Source: JBBQLG01 sp964251665
Lineage (GTDB): Bacteria; Bacteroidota; Bacteroidia; Cytophagales; Spirosomataceae
Direction: 5' to 3'
Length of the DNA: 64,000 nt
NCBI GenBank assembly: GCA_964251665.1
Contig: CAXUKO010000002.1
Span: 124,001-188,000 of the forward strand
The first letter of the stretch is position 1. Each line of letters opens with the position of its first letter. Shown here piece by piece: positions 43,041 through 52,022 of this stretch. The notes under the pieces are model-generated. The model worked only from the letters and a program-made list of their open reading frames with translations. It ran no database searches and was not told the DNA's origin. The position numbers were made by a program, and so were the translations under genes.

Positions 43041-43080
43041 AACAACCGTTGCCACAATCTATAGATGGTAACGGTTTGTT
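43041..43080 (+). terminator. Terminator after the second LytTR gene
   Basis: AACAACCGTTGCCA pairs with TGGTAACGGTTTGTT across a short loop, followed by T-rich sequence. Confidence 0.75.
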
Positions 43081-43087
43081 TTGTTAG

Positions 43088-43167
43088 AGGGGTAAAAGGG
43101 AGAGGGTCAGAAAAGGGAGAATGGCTAACTGCTTTCTCCCTTTTCTGACCCTCTCCCTTTTACCCCT
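43088..43167. repeat. Perfect 33-bp purine/pyrimidine inverted repeat
   Basis: Arms 43088-43120 and 43135-43167 are perfect reverse complements with a 14-nt loop. The left arm is almost all purine (AGGGGTAAAAGGGAGAGGG), so the plus strand folds into a purine-pyrimidine stem. It stands between the LytTR terminator and the stop of the convergent outer-membrane gene at 43176. Confidence 0.95.
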
Positions 43168-43175
43168 TTGTATTT

Positions 43176-43871
43176 TTAAAAGATCTTAAGTGCCAGTGTG
43201 ACCTGCCACGATTTAAGTTTCTGATTGAAAGCCTGGGCACTACCAGCGGGGCCAAGGTTAACGGCCGCAATATCGGAGATGCTGCCCTCACGCCGGACAT
43301 CCAGCCCAAAGCTGCCCAGATCCAGTCCGACACCAATCTGATAGCCATAGTAAGCTTTTGACCAGGCATCGTTGAGAGAGCCGGTCGTATATTGTTTCAG
43401 GGCATTGCTGAACCCCTGATCGTTATTAACCCGGAACGAAACAACAGGCCCGGCAACAACCCGAATTGGGCCTCCTTTGATGCCAAGTAGAATTGGCACG
43501 TCAAAACTGGTCACCTTCGAGTTTACTGTCTCGGTAACTGATTGCCCGTCCGGCCCCGTTCGTACTATGTTAAACGACCCGGCTTTTGTTGAGTAAAGAA
43601 CTTCGGGCTGAACGAACAGATTGCCCCCAATGCGTGCGTAAACGCCAAACGACGTACCTGTTTTGGAATTAAAACTTTGACTCAGGCTGTCGCGCAGGGT
43701 CTGACCACTTACGCTTACTGCCGGGGAACCATTGGCATTCAGCCGCGTGGTAACGAAATTGCCGAAACTGAGCTGCGAGAGATTAACACCACCTTTGACA
43801 CCAATACTGAATTGAGCAAATGAGACGGCGGGTAAAGTAGCCAGTGCGAGGAAAAGAAAGGCTTTTTTCAT
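43176..43871 (-). CDS. Outer-membrane beta-barrel protein (OMP_b-brl type)
   Basis: A 231-residue protein with a signal peptide (MKKAFLFLALATLPAVSFAQ, ending with AQ at 20) and an eight-strand-like barrel. FSIGVKGGVNLSQLSFGN at the start and SWQVTLALKIF at the end, with a terminal Phe, are the expected OMP features. It belongs to the PorT/OMP_b-brl_2 group of small barrels common in Bacteroidota; function is unassigned. Confidence 0.85.
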   Translation of the reverse strand: MKKAFLFLALATLPAVSFAQFSIGVKGGVNLSQLSFGNFVTTRLNANGSPAVSVSGQTLRDSLSQSFNSKTGTSFGVYARIGGNLFVQPEVLYSTKAGSFNIVRTGPDGQSVTETVNSKVTSFDVPILLGIKGGPIRVVAGPVVSFRVNNDQGFSNALKQYTTGSLNDAWSKAYYGYQIGVGLDLGSFGLDVRREGSISDIAAVNLGPAGSAQAFNQKLKSWQVTLALKIF

Positions 43872-44100
43872 ACGTGTTTGGTTGTTTTGTGTAAAGACTG
43901 TTTGTGTAACGATACCTCATGCCCGACGGTATTCGGGCTCAACTAATTTCGACAGAATGGCGTTATTCCAGTGGTCAGTTGTTTGTGAACAAGGATAAAT
44001 CGTCCGGTTGTACGCTTTGGATTGTTACCCCGAGCACAGGTTTAATCCGCAGCTGTCATTCTCACTAATTATCTACGCCCTGACCCCGTTTTTCTGACGC

Positions 44101-45480
44101 ATGGCTAAAATTAAAACCTCTTATTTCTGCCAGAACTGTGGGCAGCAGGCACCCAAGTGGCTCGGCCGCTGCCCATCGTGTGGCGAGTGGAATACATTCG
44201 TTGAAGAAGTTGTCCAGAAAGACGAACCTGCAGCGGGCGGCTGGCGGGCTACGGCGACAGCTGGACCAAAAACCGCGCCAAGGCCCAAACCCATTGCCGA
44301 CATTAATTATGAAGAGCAGCCCCGTATCCTGACCACCGACGGGGAACTGAACCGGGTGCTGGGCGGGGGCATAGTGCCGGGTTCGCTGGTGCTCATTGGC
44401 GGGGAGCCGGGCATTGGAAAATCGACACTGATGTTGCAAATCGCACTCGGCTTGCAGGGCCTGCGGGTGCTGTATGTATCGGGCGAAGAGAGCGAACAGC
44501 AGATCAAGATGCGGGCCGAACGATTGGAACCCGCTACGAGCGACTGCCTGATTCTGACCGAAACATCGACCCAGAGTATCTTCCGGCAAATTGAAAATAC
44601 ACAGCCGCAAATCCTCATCATCGACTCCATCCAAACCATGCAGTCGTCGCTTATCGAATCGGGGGCGGGTAGCGTGTCGCAGGTACGCGAATGCACGGCT
44701 GAACTGATGAAGTTTGCCAAAGAATCGGGTACACCGGTATTCATGATCGGGCACATTACCAAAGATGGGTCGCTGGCCGGGCCAAAAGTGCTCGAACACA
44801 TGGTGGATACGGTGCTAACCTTCGAGGGTGACCGGCATACCACGTATAGACTGCTCCGAACCAACAAAAACCGGTTTGGCAGCACCTCCGAGCTGGGTAT
44901 TTATGAGATGCTGGGTACCGGACTCCGGCAGGTAACGAACCCGTCTGAAATCCTGATTTCGCAGCGAGATGATGCGCTGAGCGGTATTGCTATTGGTTCC
45001 ATGCTGGAAGGGAACCGCCCCCTGCTGATCGAGATTCAGGCGCTGGTGAGTGTGGCCAACTACGGTACGCCCCAGCGCAGCAGCACGGGTTTCGATGCCA
45101 AGCGCTTACAGATGCTGCTGGCCGTGCTGGAGAAGCGGGGTGGGTTCCGGCTGGGGCAGCAGGACGTATTTCTGAACGTGGCAGGTGGCCTGAAAGTAGA
45201 AGACCCGGCTATTGACTTGGCCGTATGTGCCGCCATCGTATCGAGTTACGAGGATGTGCCTATCCCACCATCGGCCGCGTTTGCCGCGGAGGTCGGGCTG
45301 GGTGGCGAAGTCCGGGCCGTGAGCCGAATCGATTCCCGCATTGCCGAAGCCGAAAAACTGGGATTTAAACAGATATTCGTTTCCAAATACAACCTGAAAG
45401 GGCTGGATGTCAAGAATTTTGGCATCGACATCCGGCCCGTTTCGCGCTTAGACGAAGTGTTTCAGGGCGTGTTGCTGTAA
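44101..45480 (+). CDS. radA: DNA repair protein RadA (Sms)
   Basis: A 459-residue RecA-like ATPase that helps branch migration and recombination. It has an N-terminal C4 zinc finger (CQNCGQQAPKWLGRCPSCGEW), the Walker A GGEPGIGKSTL near residue 100, and the RadA-specific KNRFG motif (NKNRFGSTSELGIYEM). The C-terminal Lon-protease-like domain (AVCAAIVSSYEDVPIPPSAAF) lacks the protease catalytic pair, as in all RadA proteins. It stands alone on the plus strand. Confidence 0.96.
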   Translation: MAKIKTSYFCQNCGQQAPKWLGRCPSCGEWNTFVEEVVQKDEPAAGGWRATATAGPKTAPRPKPIADINYEEQPRILTTDGELNRVLGGGIVPGSLVLIGGEPGIGKSTLMLQIALGLQGLRVLYVSGEESEQQIKMRAERLEPATSDCLILTETSTQSIFRQIENTQPQILIIDSIQTMQSSLIESGAGSVSQVRECTAELMKFAKESGTPVFMIGHITKDGSLAGPKVLEHMVDTVLTFEGDRHTTYRLLRTNKNRFGSTSELGIYEMLGTGLRQVTNPSEILISQRDDALSGIAIGSMLEGNRPLLIEIQALVSVANYGTPQRSSTGFDAKRLQMLLAVLEKRGGFRLGQQDVFLNVAGGLKVEDPAIDLAVCAAIVSSYEDVPIPPSAAFAAEVGLGGEVRAVSRIDSRIAEAEKLGFKQIFVSKYNLKGLDVKNFGIDIRPVSRLDEVFQGVLL

Positions 45481-45541
45481 TGCGCTCCGATTTTTTGGTA
45501 GTATTATATAGTTTGGTAGATTTAAACGAAACAGATTAGCT

Positions 45542-45778
45542 ATGACTGCAACGTATCATTTAACAGTTGACGAATTGAGGCCAGAATTTATCGATCAATT
45601 GAAGCAGATGTTTTCTGTCGGGCAAGTCACCATTACGGTTGATACCGAGGACGAAACCGATTATTTGCTGAGAGACCCGGCTAATAAAGACCGGTTGATA
45701 AAGGCTATCAAAAATGTGGAGGAAGGTAAAGTGGTCGAGGTTGACTTTGATTCTATTGTTCGTCAACTGGCTGACTAA
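45542..45778 (+). CDS. Antitoxin of a Txe/YoeB-type pair
   Basis: A 78-residue acidic protein (MTATYHLTVDELRPEFIDQL) with a strand-helix N-terminus and an acidic tail (EEGKVVEVDFDSIVRQLAD) that should bind the toxin. Its stop overlaps the toxin ATG (TAATG), a typical coupled toxin-antitoxin order. It lacks the classical YefM/Phd N-terminal signature, so the antitoxin family is not certain. Confidence 0.78.
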   Translation: MTATYHLTVDELRPEFIDQLKQMFSVGQVTITVDTEDETDYLLRDPANKDRLIKAIKNVEEGKVVEVDFDSIVRQLAD

Positions 45779-46050
45779 TGAGGAAAGTAGTTTTTGAGGA
45801 TGAGTCGTACAGTGAGTTTGTCGAATGGTCAGTAGGCGGTGACAAAACAATATATCGCCGATTAGTGAGGCTAATTGAGGAGTGTCGCCGTACTCCTTTT
45901 GAGGGTATTGGAAAACCAGAGCCTTTAAAAGGTGATTTGTCTGGCTACTGGTCAAGGCGGATTACTGACGAACACCGGTTAGTTTATAAAGTTACGGAAG
46001 AATCAGTGGTCGTTATTGCCTGTAAATACCACTATGCCAAATTTAACTAA
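45778..46050 (+). CDS. Txe/YoeB family toxin (ribosome-dependent mRNA endonuclease)
   Basis: A 90-residue RelE-superfamily toxin that cuts mRNA on the ribosome. The YoeB hallmarks are visible: KPEPLKGDLSGYWSRRITDEHRLVYKV, and the terminal CKYHY with catalytic His and Tyr. The E-L-G-D-L-x-G-x-W-S-R-R-I segment is the family signature. The antitoxin is directly upstream. Confidence 0.92.
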   Translation: MRKVVFEDESYSEFVEWSVGGDKTIYRRLVRLIEECRRTPFEGIGKPEPLKGDLSGYWSRRITDEHRLVYKVTEESVVVIACKYHYAKFN

Positions 46051-46103
46051 TGAGTGGTACTGACAGTTGTTGGTCACTCTTTACTTTTTGCTGCTAACCC
46101 TCC

Positions 46104-46832
46104 ATGTGCGTTGTAACGCTGCTTCCCATTGCCGATGGTTTTTTACTGACGACCAACCGCGACGAACACATAAGTCGGCCAGCGGCTGTTCCGCCCCGGA
46201 CGTATACCGTACACGGGAGGTCACTTACCTTTCCCAAAGACCCGCAGGGGGGCGGCACCTGGCTGGCAGCTTCGTCAACCCACCTGGTTTGCCTGCTAAA
46301 CGGTGCCTTCCCGACTGATAAACCGCCCGTAACGAATCAACCCTTGATAAGCCGGGGACTGGTTGTGCCGGACGTTTTTAACTACGATAACCCATACCTG
46401 TTTGCTGACCGGTACGACTTCAGCGGTATCCAGCCCTTTACCCTGATTATTGCCGGGAGCGGTACACACGGCCGCGAGCGTGACCTGTTTGAAATTCGGT
46501 GGACGGGGCAGCAGGTATGGGTACGTGAACTGACCTTCCAGAATCCGCACATCTGGTCATCGTATACGCTCTACGATGCGGGTACTATTGCCCTGCGTAA
46601 AATCTGGTTCACGCAGTTTTTGCAGGCTACCCATAATCATTACACAGCCGACGATCTCTTTACCTTTCACCAGACAGCGGGTAACGGCAGCCCCGACCGT
46701 GACTTTGTGATGAACCGGCCAAATGAGGGCGTTCGGACGGTAAGTATCACGCAGGTGGCTCAGACTACCTCATCCGGGCTTATGCGTTATCTGGATATAC
46801 CGACCGGCGTAACGACTCAACTGACTTTCTGA
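46104..46832 (+). CDS. NRDE family (TANGO2-like) protein
   Basis: A 242-residue protein. MCVVTLLPIADGFLLTTNRDE carries the N-R-D-E motif that names the family, followed by DPQGGGTWLAAS, and a near-terminal TVSITQVAQTTSSG. The N-terminal Cys after Met could act as an Ntn-type nucleophile. Eukaryotic TANGO2 proteins are linked to heme handling; the bacterial role is unknown. It lies 8 bp before the thioredoxin-fold gene, probably in one operon. Confidence 0.85.
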   Translation: MCVVTLLPIADGFLLTTNRDEHISRPAAVPPRTYTVHGRSLTFPKDPQGGGTWLAASSTHLVCLLNGAFPTDKPPVTNQPLISRGLVVPDVFNYDNPYLFADRYDFSGIQPFTLIIAGSGTHGRERDLFEIRWTGQQVWVRELTFQNPHIWSSYTLYDAGTIALRKIWFTQFLQATHNHYTADDLFTFHQTAGNGSPDRDFVMNRPNEGVRTVSITQVAQTTSSGLMRYLDIPTGVTTQLTF

Positions 46833-46840
46833 TAGTACTG

Positions 46841-47386
46841 ATGAAAAACGTAATTCCATTACTCTTTGGTGGCCTGTTGTGGGCCGTATCTGCTCAGGCC
46901 CAGTCACCCGCTTTGCGCCCGGACAGTACCACTAAACCAGTAGAGAACCGCATCACCTTTGTGGCGAACCCCAGCCGAATAACCAGCCTTGATACGTTGC
47001 TTAAAGCGCATAAGGGCCGGGTGGTTTACATCGACTTCTGGGGGACGTGGTGCCTGCCCTGCCGTAAGGAAATGCCCTACTCGGCCCGCTTGAAAGAAAA
47101 GCTGAAAGGCGAACCAGTCGACTTCCTGTACATCGCCTATGAGAATGGCTACACGCCGAAACTGATTGCCAAATGGAAGGCTACCGTGCAGCAACTGCAC
47201 ATTACGGGTCGGCATTTTATGATGAATCCGGGCTTTGAAGGCGGTTTAAGCGAGTTCCTGGAGGTCGATTCTTACCCACGTTATGTGCTCGTCAGCCGGG
47301 ATGGCGAAATCCTCAACGACGATGCCGCGCGCCCCTCCGATACGACTGAGGTAATCCGTCAGATTCGTGACGCGCTCGACCGGTAG
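46841..47386 (+). CDS. TlpA-like thioredoxin-fold protein
   Basis: A 181-residue exported protein. A signal peptide covers residues 1-21 (LLFGGLLWAVSAQAQ). The thioredoxin fold begins about residue 45, with the catalytic WCLPC in FWGTWCLPCRKEM. SYPRYVLVSRDG supplies the cis-Pro. It probably acts in the periplasm as a thiol-disulfide reductase. It follows the NRDE gene by 8 bp. Confidence 0.85.
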   Translation: MKNVIPLLFGGLLWAVSAQAQSPALRPDSTTKPVENRITFVANPSRITSLDTLLKAHKGRVVYIDFWGTWCLPCRKEMPYSARLKEKLKGEPVDFLYIAYENGYTPKLIAKWKATVQQLHITGRHFMMNPGFEGGLSEFLEVDSYPRYVLVSRDGEILNDDAARPSDTTEVIRQIRDALDR

Positions 47387-47507
47387 CCGGACGCGTAATT
47401 GGTGTTCGTACACGAAAACACTTTCAGTGTAAGCCAGTTAGTTAATGGACTACTGCCCAACCGATAGGGGAATAAACGTAGTCCGTTAACTAAACAAGCT
47501 ACACGTT

Positions 47508-48374
47508 ATGAGCTACATTAAAGCAGGCACCGACGCGGCCGGAAACGACGTTAATTTATTCTATCAGGATTGGGGTCAGGGTCAGCCCGTTGTATTGATT
47601 CACGGCTGGCCATTGAGCCACGAAATGTGGGATTATCAGATGTCCGAACTGCCCAAACACGGTATTCGGGTGATTTCGTACGATCGCCGGGGTTTCGGTA
47701 AATCTTCGAAACCGTGGAGTGGCTACGACTATGATACGCTGACCGACGACCTGAGTGCCGTACTGGAGCATCTGAATCTGGATAATGTAACTCTTGTCGG
47801 TTTTTCGATGGGTGGGGGCGAAGTAGCCCGTTACATGAGCCGGTATCAGGGAAAGCGGGTGTCGAAAATTGCGTTAGTGAGTGCCGTAACGCCTTATCTG
47901 CTGAAAACGGAGGATAATCCGAATGGCGTTGATCAGAGTGTATTTGATGATATGCTGGCCGGGATGCAAAAAGACCGGGCTGATTTTCTACAGACCTTCG
48001 GTAAGCAGTTTTATGGGGTCAGTATGCTGAGTCATCCTGTTAGTCAGGCGCATCTGGAAGGGGATTTCTTCCGGGCTTATTTAGCGTCGCCCGTAGCTAC
48101 TGTCGAATGTGCCAAAGCATTTGCCATGACCGATTTTCGACAGGACCTGACGCACATAAATGTACCCACGTTGATCATTCATGGGGATGACGATAAAACC
48201 GTACCGCTGGAATCATCGGGTGAGCAAACCGCTAATTTATTACCCAACGCGCACTATATCGTTTATGCCGGTGCACCTCACGGATTGTTTTTCACCGAAA
48301 AAGACCGGTTGACGGCTGATCTGCTATCGTTTGTTCAAGAGCCGGTAACGGCCCGGTCCACAACAACGTATTAA
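47508..48374 (+). CDS. Alpha/beta hydrolase (non-heme chloroperoxidase-like)
   Basis: A 288-residue alpha/beta hydrolase with the HGWPLSHEMW oxyanion loop, the nucleophile elbow GFSMGGGE (Ser), Asp in IHGDDDKTVP and His in GAPHGLFFTEK, a complete triad. The sequence style is that of the cofactor-free chloroperoxidase/esterase group, so esterase or perhydrolase activity is likely; the substrate is unknown. It is separated from the AraC gene by a shared terminator. Confidence 0.88.
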   Translation: MSYIKAGTDAAGNDVNLFYQDWGQGQPVVLIHGWPLSHEMWDYQMSELPKHGIRVISYDRRGFGKSSKPWSGYDYDTLTDDLSAVLEHLNLDNVTLVGFSMGGGEVARYMSRYQGKRVSKIALVSAVTPYLLKTEDNPNGVDQSVFDDMLAGMQKDRADFLQTFGKQFYGVSMLSHPVSQAHLEGDFFRAYLASPVATVECAKAFAMTDFRQDLTHINVPTLIIHGDDDKTVPLESSGEQTANLLPNAHYIVYAGAPHGLFFTEKDRLTADLLSFVQEPVTARSTTTY

Positions 48375-48398
48375 GTAGAAAGTATAAGAATGTAAGCT

Positions 48399-48438
48399 AA
48401 AAAAGCGCTGGTTTCCTCAGGAGACCAGCGCTTTTTTT
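48399..48438. terminator. Bidirectional terminator
   Basis: AAAAGCGCTGGT pairs with ACCAGCGCTTTT, with A/T runs at both ends, between the hydrolase and the convergent AraC gene. Confidence 0.88.
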
Positions 48439-48482
48439 GTCATCCCCTTTTAGTACTCAGTTGAGTAGCAGGCCGGGCTTGC

Positions 48483-49355
48483 CTACAATGCCTGATACGT
48501 TTTTACGTAATGCGAGGGCGTTTGGCCAGTAATTTCCTTGAATTGCCGGTTAAAGTTGGACAGAGTTCGGTAGCCACTCTCATAACTTACCTGGGTGATA
48601 CTCATGGCCTGATTGGTCAATAGTTTACAGGCATGACCAATTCGTACCTCCGCCACAAATTCGGAGAATGTTTTGTTGGCCCGCGTCTTAAAATAGCGGC
48701 AGAAAGCGGGTGGAGACATGCCAACAAGGTCGGCAATGGTATCGAGGCTGATTTCGTCGGTAAAGTGAACCAGCACGTAGTCATGCACCTGTTGAATACG
48801 GTCGGTTTCGGCGGGTTTCACCATGTTCGTATAACCCGGACTGGTAATAAACTGGTAATCAGACGTGTGAGCTAGGTCGTTGAGTAACGTGAGCAGTGTG
48901 AGTACCCGGCCAAAGCCAACCGGTTGCTGAGCCAGTTGCCGTAAGGCTGTTTCGGCCGCTGTGCGGGTCGAATTTGCCCAGGTCAGGCCACGCAGCGAGT
49001 GAGTCAGCAAATGCCGCAGTGCCTTTACTTCCTGCTGATTAAAAAAATCAGCACCCAGAAAATCTTCCGCAAAGTACACCACAATGCCTTTGGTCGATAA
49101 GCCGGATGACCGGTCGAAGTAAGCCTGATCACTGCGCCAGAGGTGGGGCAGGTTAGGGCCAATAAAGACAAGATCGCCGGGAGCAAACGGCCGGATTGAG
49201 TCGCCAATAAATCGGGTTCCCGTCCCTTCTTCAACCAGGAATAATTGGTAGTGCGGGTGGAAATGCCAGTTTGGGTCAAAATGTGGTTCCGTCAACGTTT
49301 TCACCGTGAATGATGAGGCTACGGGTTCAAGGTCTTTTCGGAGAGCTTGCTTCAT
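48483..49355 (-). CDS. AraC family transcriptional regulator with cupin sensor
   Basis: A 290-residue regulator. The N-terminal cupin senses a small ligand, probably a sugar (NWHFHPHYQLFLVEEGTGTR, FAPGDLVFIGPNLPHLWR). The C-terminal double HTH (YVLVHFTDEISLDTIADLVG, then SYESGYRTLSNFNRQFKEIT) binds DNA. It is divergent from the sugar isomerase gene at 49489 and is the natural candidate to control that cluster. Confidence 0.9.
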   Translation of the reverse strand: MKQALRKDLEPVASSFTVKTLTEPHFDPNWHFHPHYQLFLVEEGTGTRFIGDSIRPFAPGDLVFIGPNLPHLWRSDQAYFDRSSGLSTKGIVVYFAEDFLGADFFNQQEVKALRHLLTHSLRGLTWANSTRTAAETALRQLAQQPVGFGRVLTLLTLLNDLAHTSDYQFITSPGYTNMVKPAETDRIQQVHDYVLVHFTDEISLDTIADLVGMSPPAFCRYFKTRANKTFSEFVAEVRIGHACKLLTNQAMSITQVSYESGYRTLSNFNRQFKEITGQTPSHYVKTYQAL

Positions 49356-49458
49356 TATTTCTATTTATTGACCGGATTAAGCTGAATTAGGATGGTAGAC
49401 AGGTAAAATAAAGTCGGAATTTGTAAAGAAAAGCCGAGACATCCCGTATAATCGGGTT

Positions 49459-49466
49459 TAAATTTG
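49459..49466 (+). promoter_or_regulatory. Bacteroidota -7 promoter box for the sugar-isomerase operon
   Basis: TAAATTTG matches TAnnTTTG and lies 22 bases before the ATG at 49489, in the 133-bp region shared with the divergent AraC gene. Confidence 0.5.
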
Positions 49467-49488
49467 TGTAAATTAATAGTGATAAACT

Positions 49489-50391
49489 ATGAATAAGCTG
49501 GGAATGAACTTATTCGTCTGGACGGTGACGATGGACGAAGATCTTTCGGAGACATTCCAGATGTTAAAACAGGGTGGTTTTGACTTTGTTGAGGTGCCCG
49601 TCAACGAACCATCCATCAACCCGGCCAACACCGCTAAATGGCAACGGATTGGGCAGCAACTGGCTGATCTGGGCTTAGGCGTTCAGGCGTGTACCATCTG
49701 TAGTCCCGAGTACAGCCTAATCAGTCCTGACACTAGGGTGCGTCAGGCCGCTGTTGAGTATCTCAAGCATGTAATCGACTGCACGGCTGCCCTGGGCGCA
49801 ACAATCCTGATGGGCCCGCTTTACGCAGGATTCAAAACGTTTACCGGCAAAGCCGCAACAGCCGAAGAATGGAACTGGTCGGTGACGGGTATGCGCGAAG
49901 TAGCCGAGCATGCGCAGACACGGGGCGTTACCCTGGCGATCGAATACCTGAACCGGTTTGAAATTTATCTGCTTACCTGCGTCGATGACCTGATTCGTTA
50001 CCTCGACGCGGTTGACCATCCAAATTGCCGGGCTGCGTTCGATACGTTCCATGCCAACATAGAAGAGAAAAACGTGGCAGATGCCATCCGCCGGGTGGCC
50101 CCGTACCTGATTCACGTACAGATTTCGGAGAATGACCGATCAACGCCGGGGCATGGTCATATCGACTTTAATCCAATTTTTGCGACATTAACTGAGGTTA
50201 GCTACGACGGTCCAATCGCCATTGAAGCTTTTGGGCAGCATCCCCCCGAAATGGCAGCTGCTGCCCATATTTTTCGCCCAATGTTCGAGTCGCCCGAGCA
50301 GTTAGCCATTGATGGCCTTGCGTTTTTAACGAGTGAAATGACGAAAGAGCGAAAGATTGCTGTAACAGATGTTGAAACGTTCGCCCAATAG
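49489..50391 (+). CDS. Sugar phosphate isomerase/epimerase (D-psicose/tagatose 3-epimerase type)
   Basis: A 300-residue TIM barrel of the AP-endonuclease-2 superfamily. The metal-binding residues typical of ketose 3-epimerases are seen: Glu in LAIEYLNRFE, Asp in AAFDTFHANIEE, His in HVQISENDRSTPGHGH and Glu in AIEAFGQ. It probably epimerises a free ketose. It heads the cluster with the Gfo/Idh/MocA oxidoreductase (63 bp downstream). Confidence 0.88.
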   Translation: MNKLGMNLFVWTVTMDEDLSETFQMLKQGGFDFVEVPVNEPSINPANTAKWQRIGQQLADLGLGVQACTICSPEYSLISPDTRVRQAAVEYLKHVIDCTAALGATILMGPLYAGFKTFTGKAATAEEWNWSVTGMREVAEHAQTRGVTLAIEYLNRFEIYLLTCVDDLIRYLDAVDHPNCRAAFDTFHANIEEKNVADAIRRVAPYLIHVQISENDRSTPGHGHIDFNPIFATLTEVSYDGPIAIEAFGQHPPEMAAAAHIFRPMFESPEQLAIDGLAFLTSEMTKERKIAVTDVETFAQ

Positions 50392-50454
50392 CCATTTCAT
50401 TCCTTCGCTGGAGCGCCAGCCCGGTTTTTACTCATTCGCTCTTTCATTCATTCT

Positions 50455-51570
50455 ATGATCAACATCGCTATTGTAGGTCTCGGCTTCGGGGCTGAATTTA
50501 TTCCGATTTATCAGCGGCATCCAAATGCCACTATGTACGCCATTTGCCAGCGTAATGTCGAGAAGCTGAACCAAATTGGTGACGCCTTTGGGATCGAAAA
50601 ACGGTATAGCAGCTACGATGAGCTTCTGGCCGACCCCGCTGTTGATGCTGTTCATATTAACTCGCCAATCCCAAACCATGCCGAGCAAAGCCTGAAAGCA
50701 TTGCGGGCAGGTAAGCACGTAGCCTGCACCGTTCCCATGGCAACAACCGTAGAGGAGTGCATAGCTATTGTGAAGGCCTGCAAGGAAAGCGGAAAAAAGT
50801 ACATGATGATGGAAACGGTGGTGTATAGCCGTGAGTTTCTGTTTGTTAAAGAGCTGTACGAAACCGGCGAACTGGGCAAGGTGCAGTTTCTGAAAGCCAG
50901 CCACCAGCAGGATATGGACGGCTGGCCCGATTACTGGCCGGGTTTACCGCCGATGCACTACGCCACGCACTGCGTTGGCCCGGTAGCGGGTCTGCTCCGG
51001 CTGGAAGCCGATTACGTGTCATGTTTTGGGTCGGGTACCATTCGTGAGGAGTTGGCCAGGATACACAACTCCCCCTTCGCGGTGGAATCGGCTCACATCA
51101 AGTTCAAAGACAGTGCTCTGTCGGCGCTGGTGTATCGGTCGCTGTTTGACGTAGCGCGGCAGTACCGCGAAAGTTTCGAGGTGTACGGCGATAAGAAGTC
51201 GTTTGAGTGGCAATTGGAAGAGCATGAGCAGCCGGTAATCCATACCGCTAAAAAACCGGAGCCAGAGATTCCCGAGAAAGTAACCGTGCCGGATTACGCC
51301 CGATTACTACCCGAGCCCATTCAGCGATTTACGACCAAAGGTGTCTACGATGCCGATGAGCAGCAACACTTGTCGTTTACGCAGGGGGGCGGGCACGGTG
51401 GGTCGCATCCGCACATGGTACACGAGTTTTTGTCGGCCATTGTTGAGGACCGCGATCCATTTCCGAATGCCGCTCAATCGGCCAACTGGACCAGCGTGGG
51501 AATTCTGGCGCACGAATCGGCCATGAACGGCGGTAAGCTGTTACAGGTGCCTGATTTCGCAGCAATATGA
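50455..51570 (+). CDS. Gfo/Idh/MocA family oxidoreductase
   Basis: A 371-residue NAD(P)-dependent sugar oxidoreductase. The Rossmann start is INIAIVGLGFGAEFIPIYQR, followed by VHINSPIPNHAEQSLKAL and the AGKHVACTVPMATTVEECIA motif; the usual Lys of the E-K-P motif is replaced here (TVPMA), which is uncommon. The C-terminal half is the alpha/beta substrate domain. The stop overlaps the GNAT gene ATG by 4 bp. Substrate unknown, probably a sugar or inositol from the same pathway as the isomerase. Confidence 0.85.
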   Translation: MINIAIVGLGFGAEFIPIYQRHPNATMYAICQRNVEKLNQIGDAFGIEKRYSSYDELLADPAVDAVHINSPIPNHAEQSLKALRAGKHVACTVPMATTVEECIAIVKACKESGKKYMMMETVVYSREFLFVKELYETGELGKVQFLKASHQQDMDGWPDYWPGLPPMHYATHCVGPVAGLLRLEADYVSCFGSGTIREELARIHNSPFAVESAHIKFKDSALSALVYRSLFDVARQYRESFEVYGDKKSFEWQLEEHEQPVIHTAKKPEPEIPEKVTVPDYARLLPEPIQRFTTKGVYDADEQQHLSFTQGGGHGGSHPHMVHEFLSAIVEDRDPFPNAAQSANWTSVGILAHESAMNGGKLLQVPDFAAI

Positions 51571-51995
51571 ACGAATCACCCGTGCTGCTTCAGCTTGCCA
51601 ATACGTTCCCGGCTAATGAGGAAAAGGGTATTTTCCCGACCGAGCAGTACAGTATTGTTGAGAAGCGTTCTGAGGAGATAACAGGAGCCATACGGTTTCG
51701 TCTAAGCAACCAGAAGGCTGTTCTGCTCTATGCCGGACACATTGGCTACAACGTAGATGAAGCCTTTCGGGGGCAGCGTTACGCAGCGTATGCCTGCCTC
51801 GAACTGAAGCCGATACTAATTCAGCACGGCTTTACGGAGGTTTGGATTACCTGCGACCCTGATAATTGGCCTTCGCGCCGAACCTGCGAACGCGTTGGAG
51901 CGAAATTGATCGAAATTATCGATCTGCCCGAAGATCTCGATATGTACCAGGACGGCGAACGGCAAAAGTGCCGATACCAGTGGCAACTAGTGTAA
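51567..51995 (+). CDS. GNAT family N-acetyltransferase
   Basis: A 142-residue acetyltransferase. The region AGHIGYNVDEAFRGQRYAAYACLELKPIL carries the acetyl-CoA-binding Q/R-x-x-G-x-G/A loop (RGQRYAA), followed by WITCDPDNWPSRRTCERVGA (motif B). It overlaps the preceding oxidoreductase by ATGA, so it is in the same operon. Substrate unknown. Confidence 0.82.
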   Translation: MNESPVLLQLANTFPANEEKGIFPTEQYSIVEKRSEEITGAIRFRLSNQKAVLLYAGHIGYNVDEAFRGQRYAAYACLELKPILIQHGFTEVWITCDPDNWPSRRTCERVGAKLIEIIDLPEDLDMYQDGERQKCRYQWQLV

Positions 51996-52022
51996 AACAG
52001 CTTTTTGAAAACAACTACCCGT

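Noticed and set aside
43088..43167. CRISPR-like or mobile-element ends
   Set aside because: A single inverted repeat without direct repeats, spacers or a transposase; it is best described as an intergenic hairpin.
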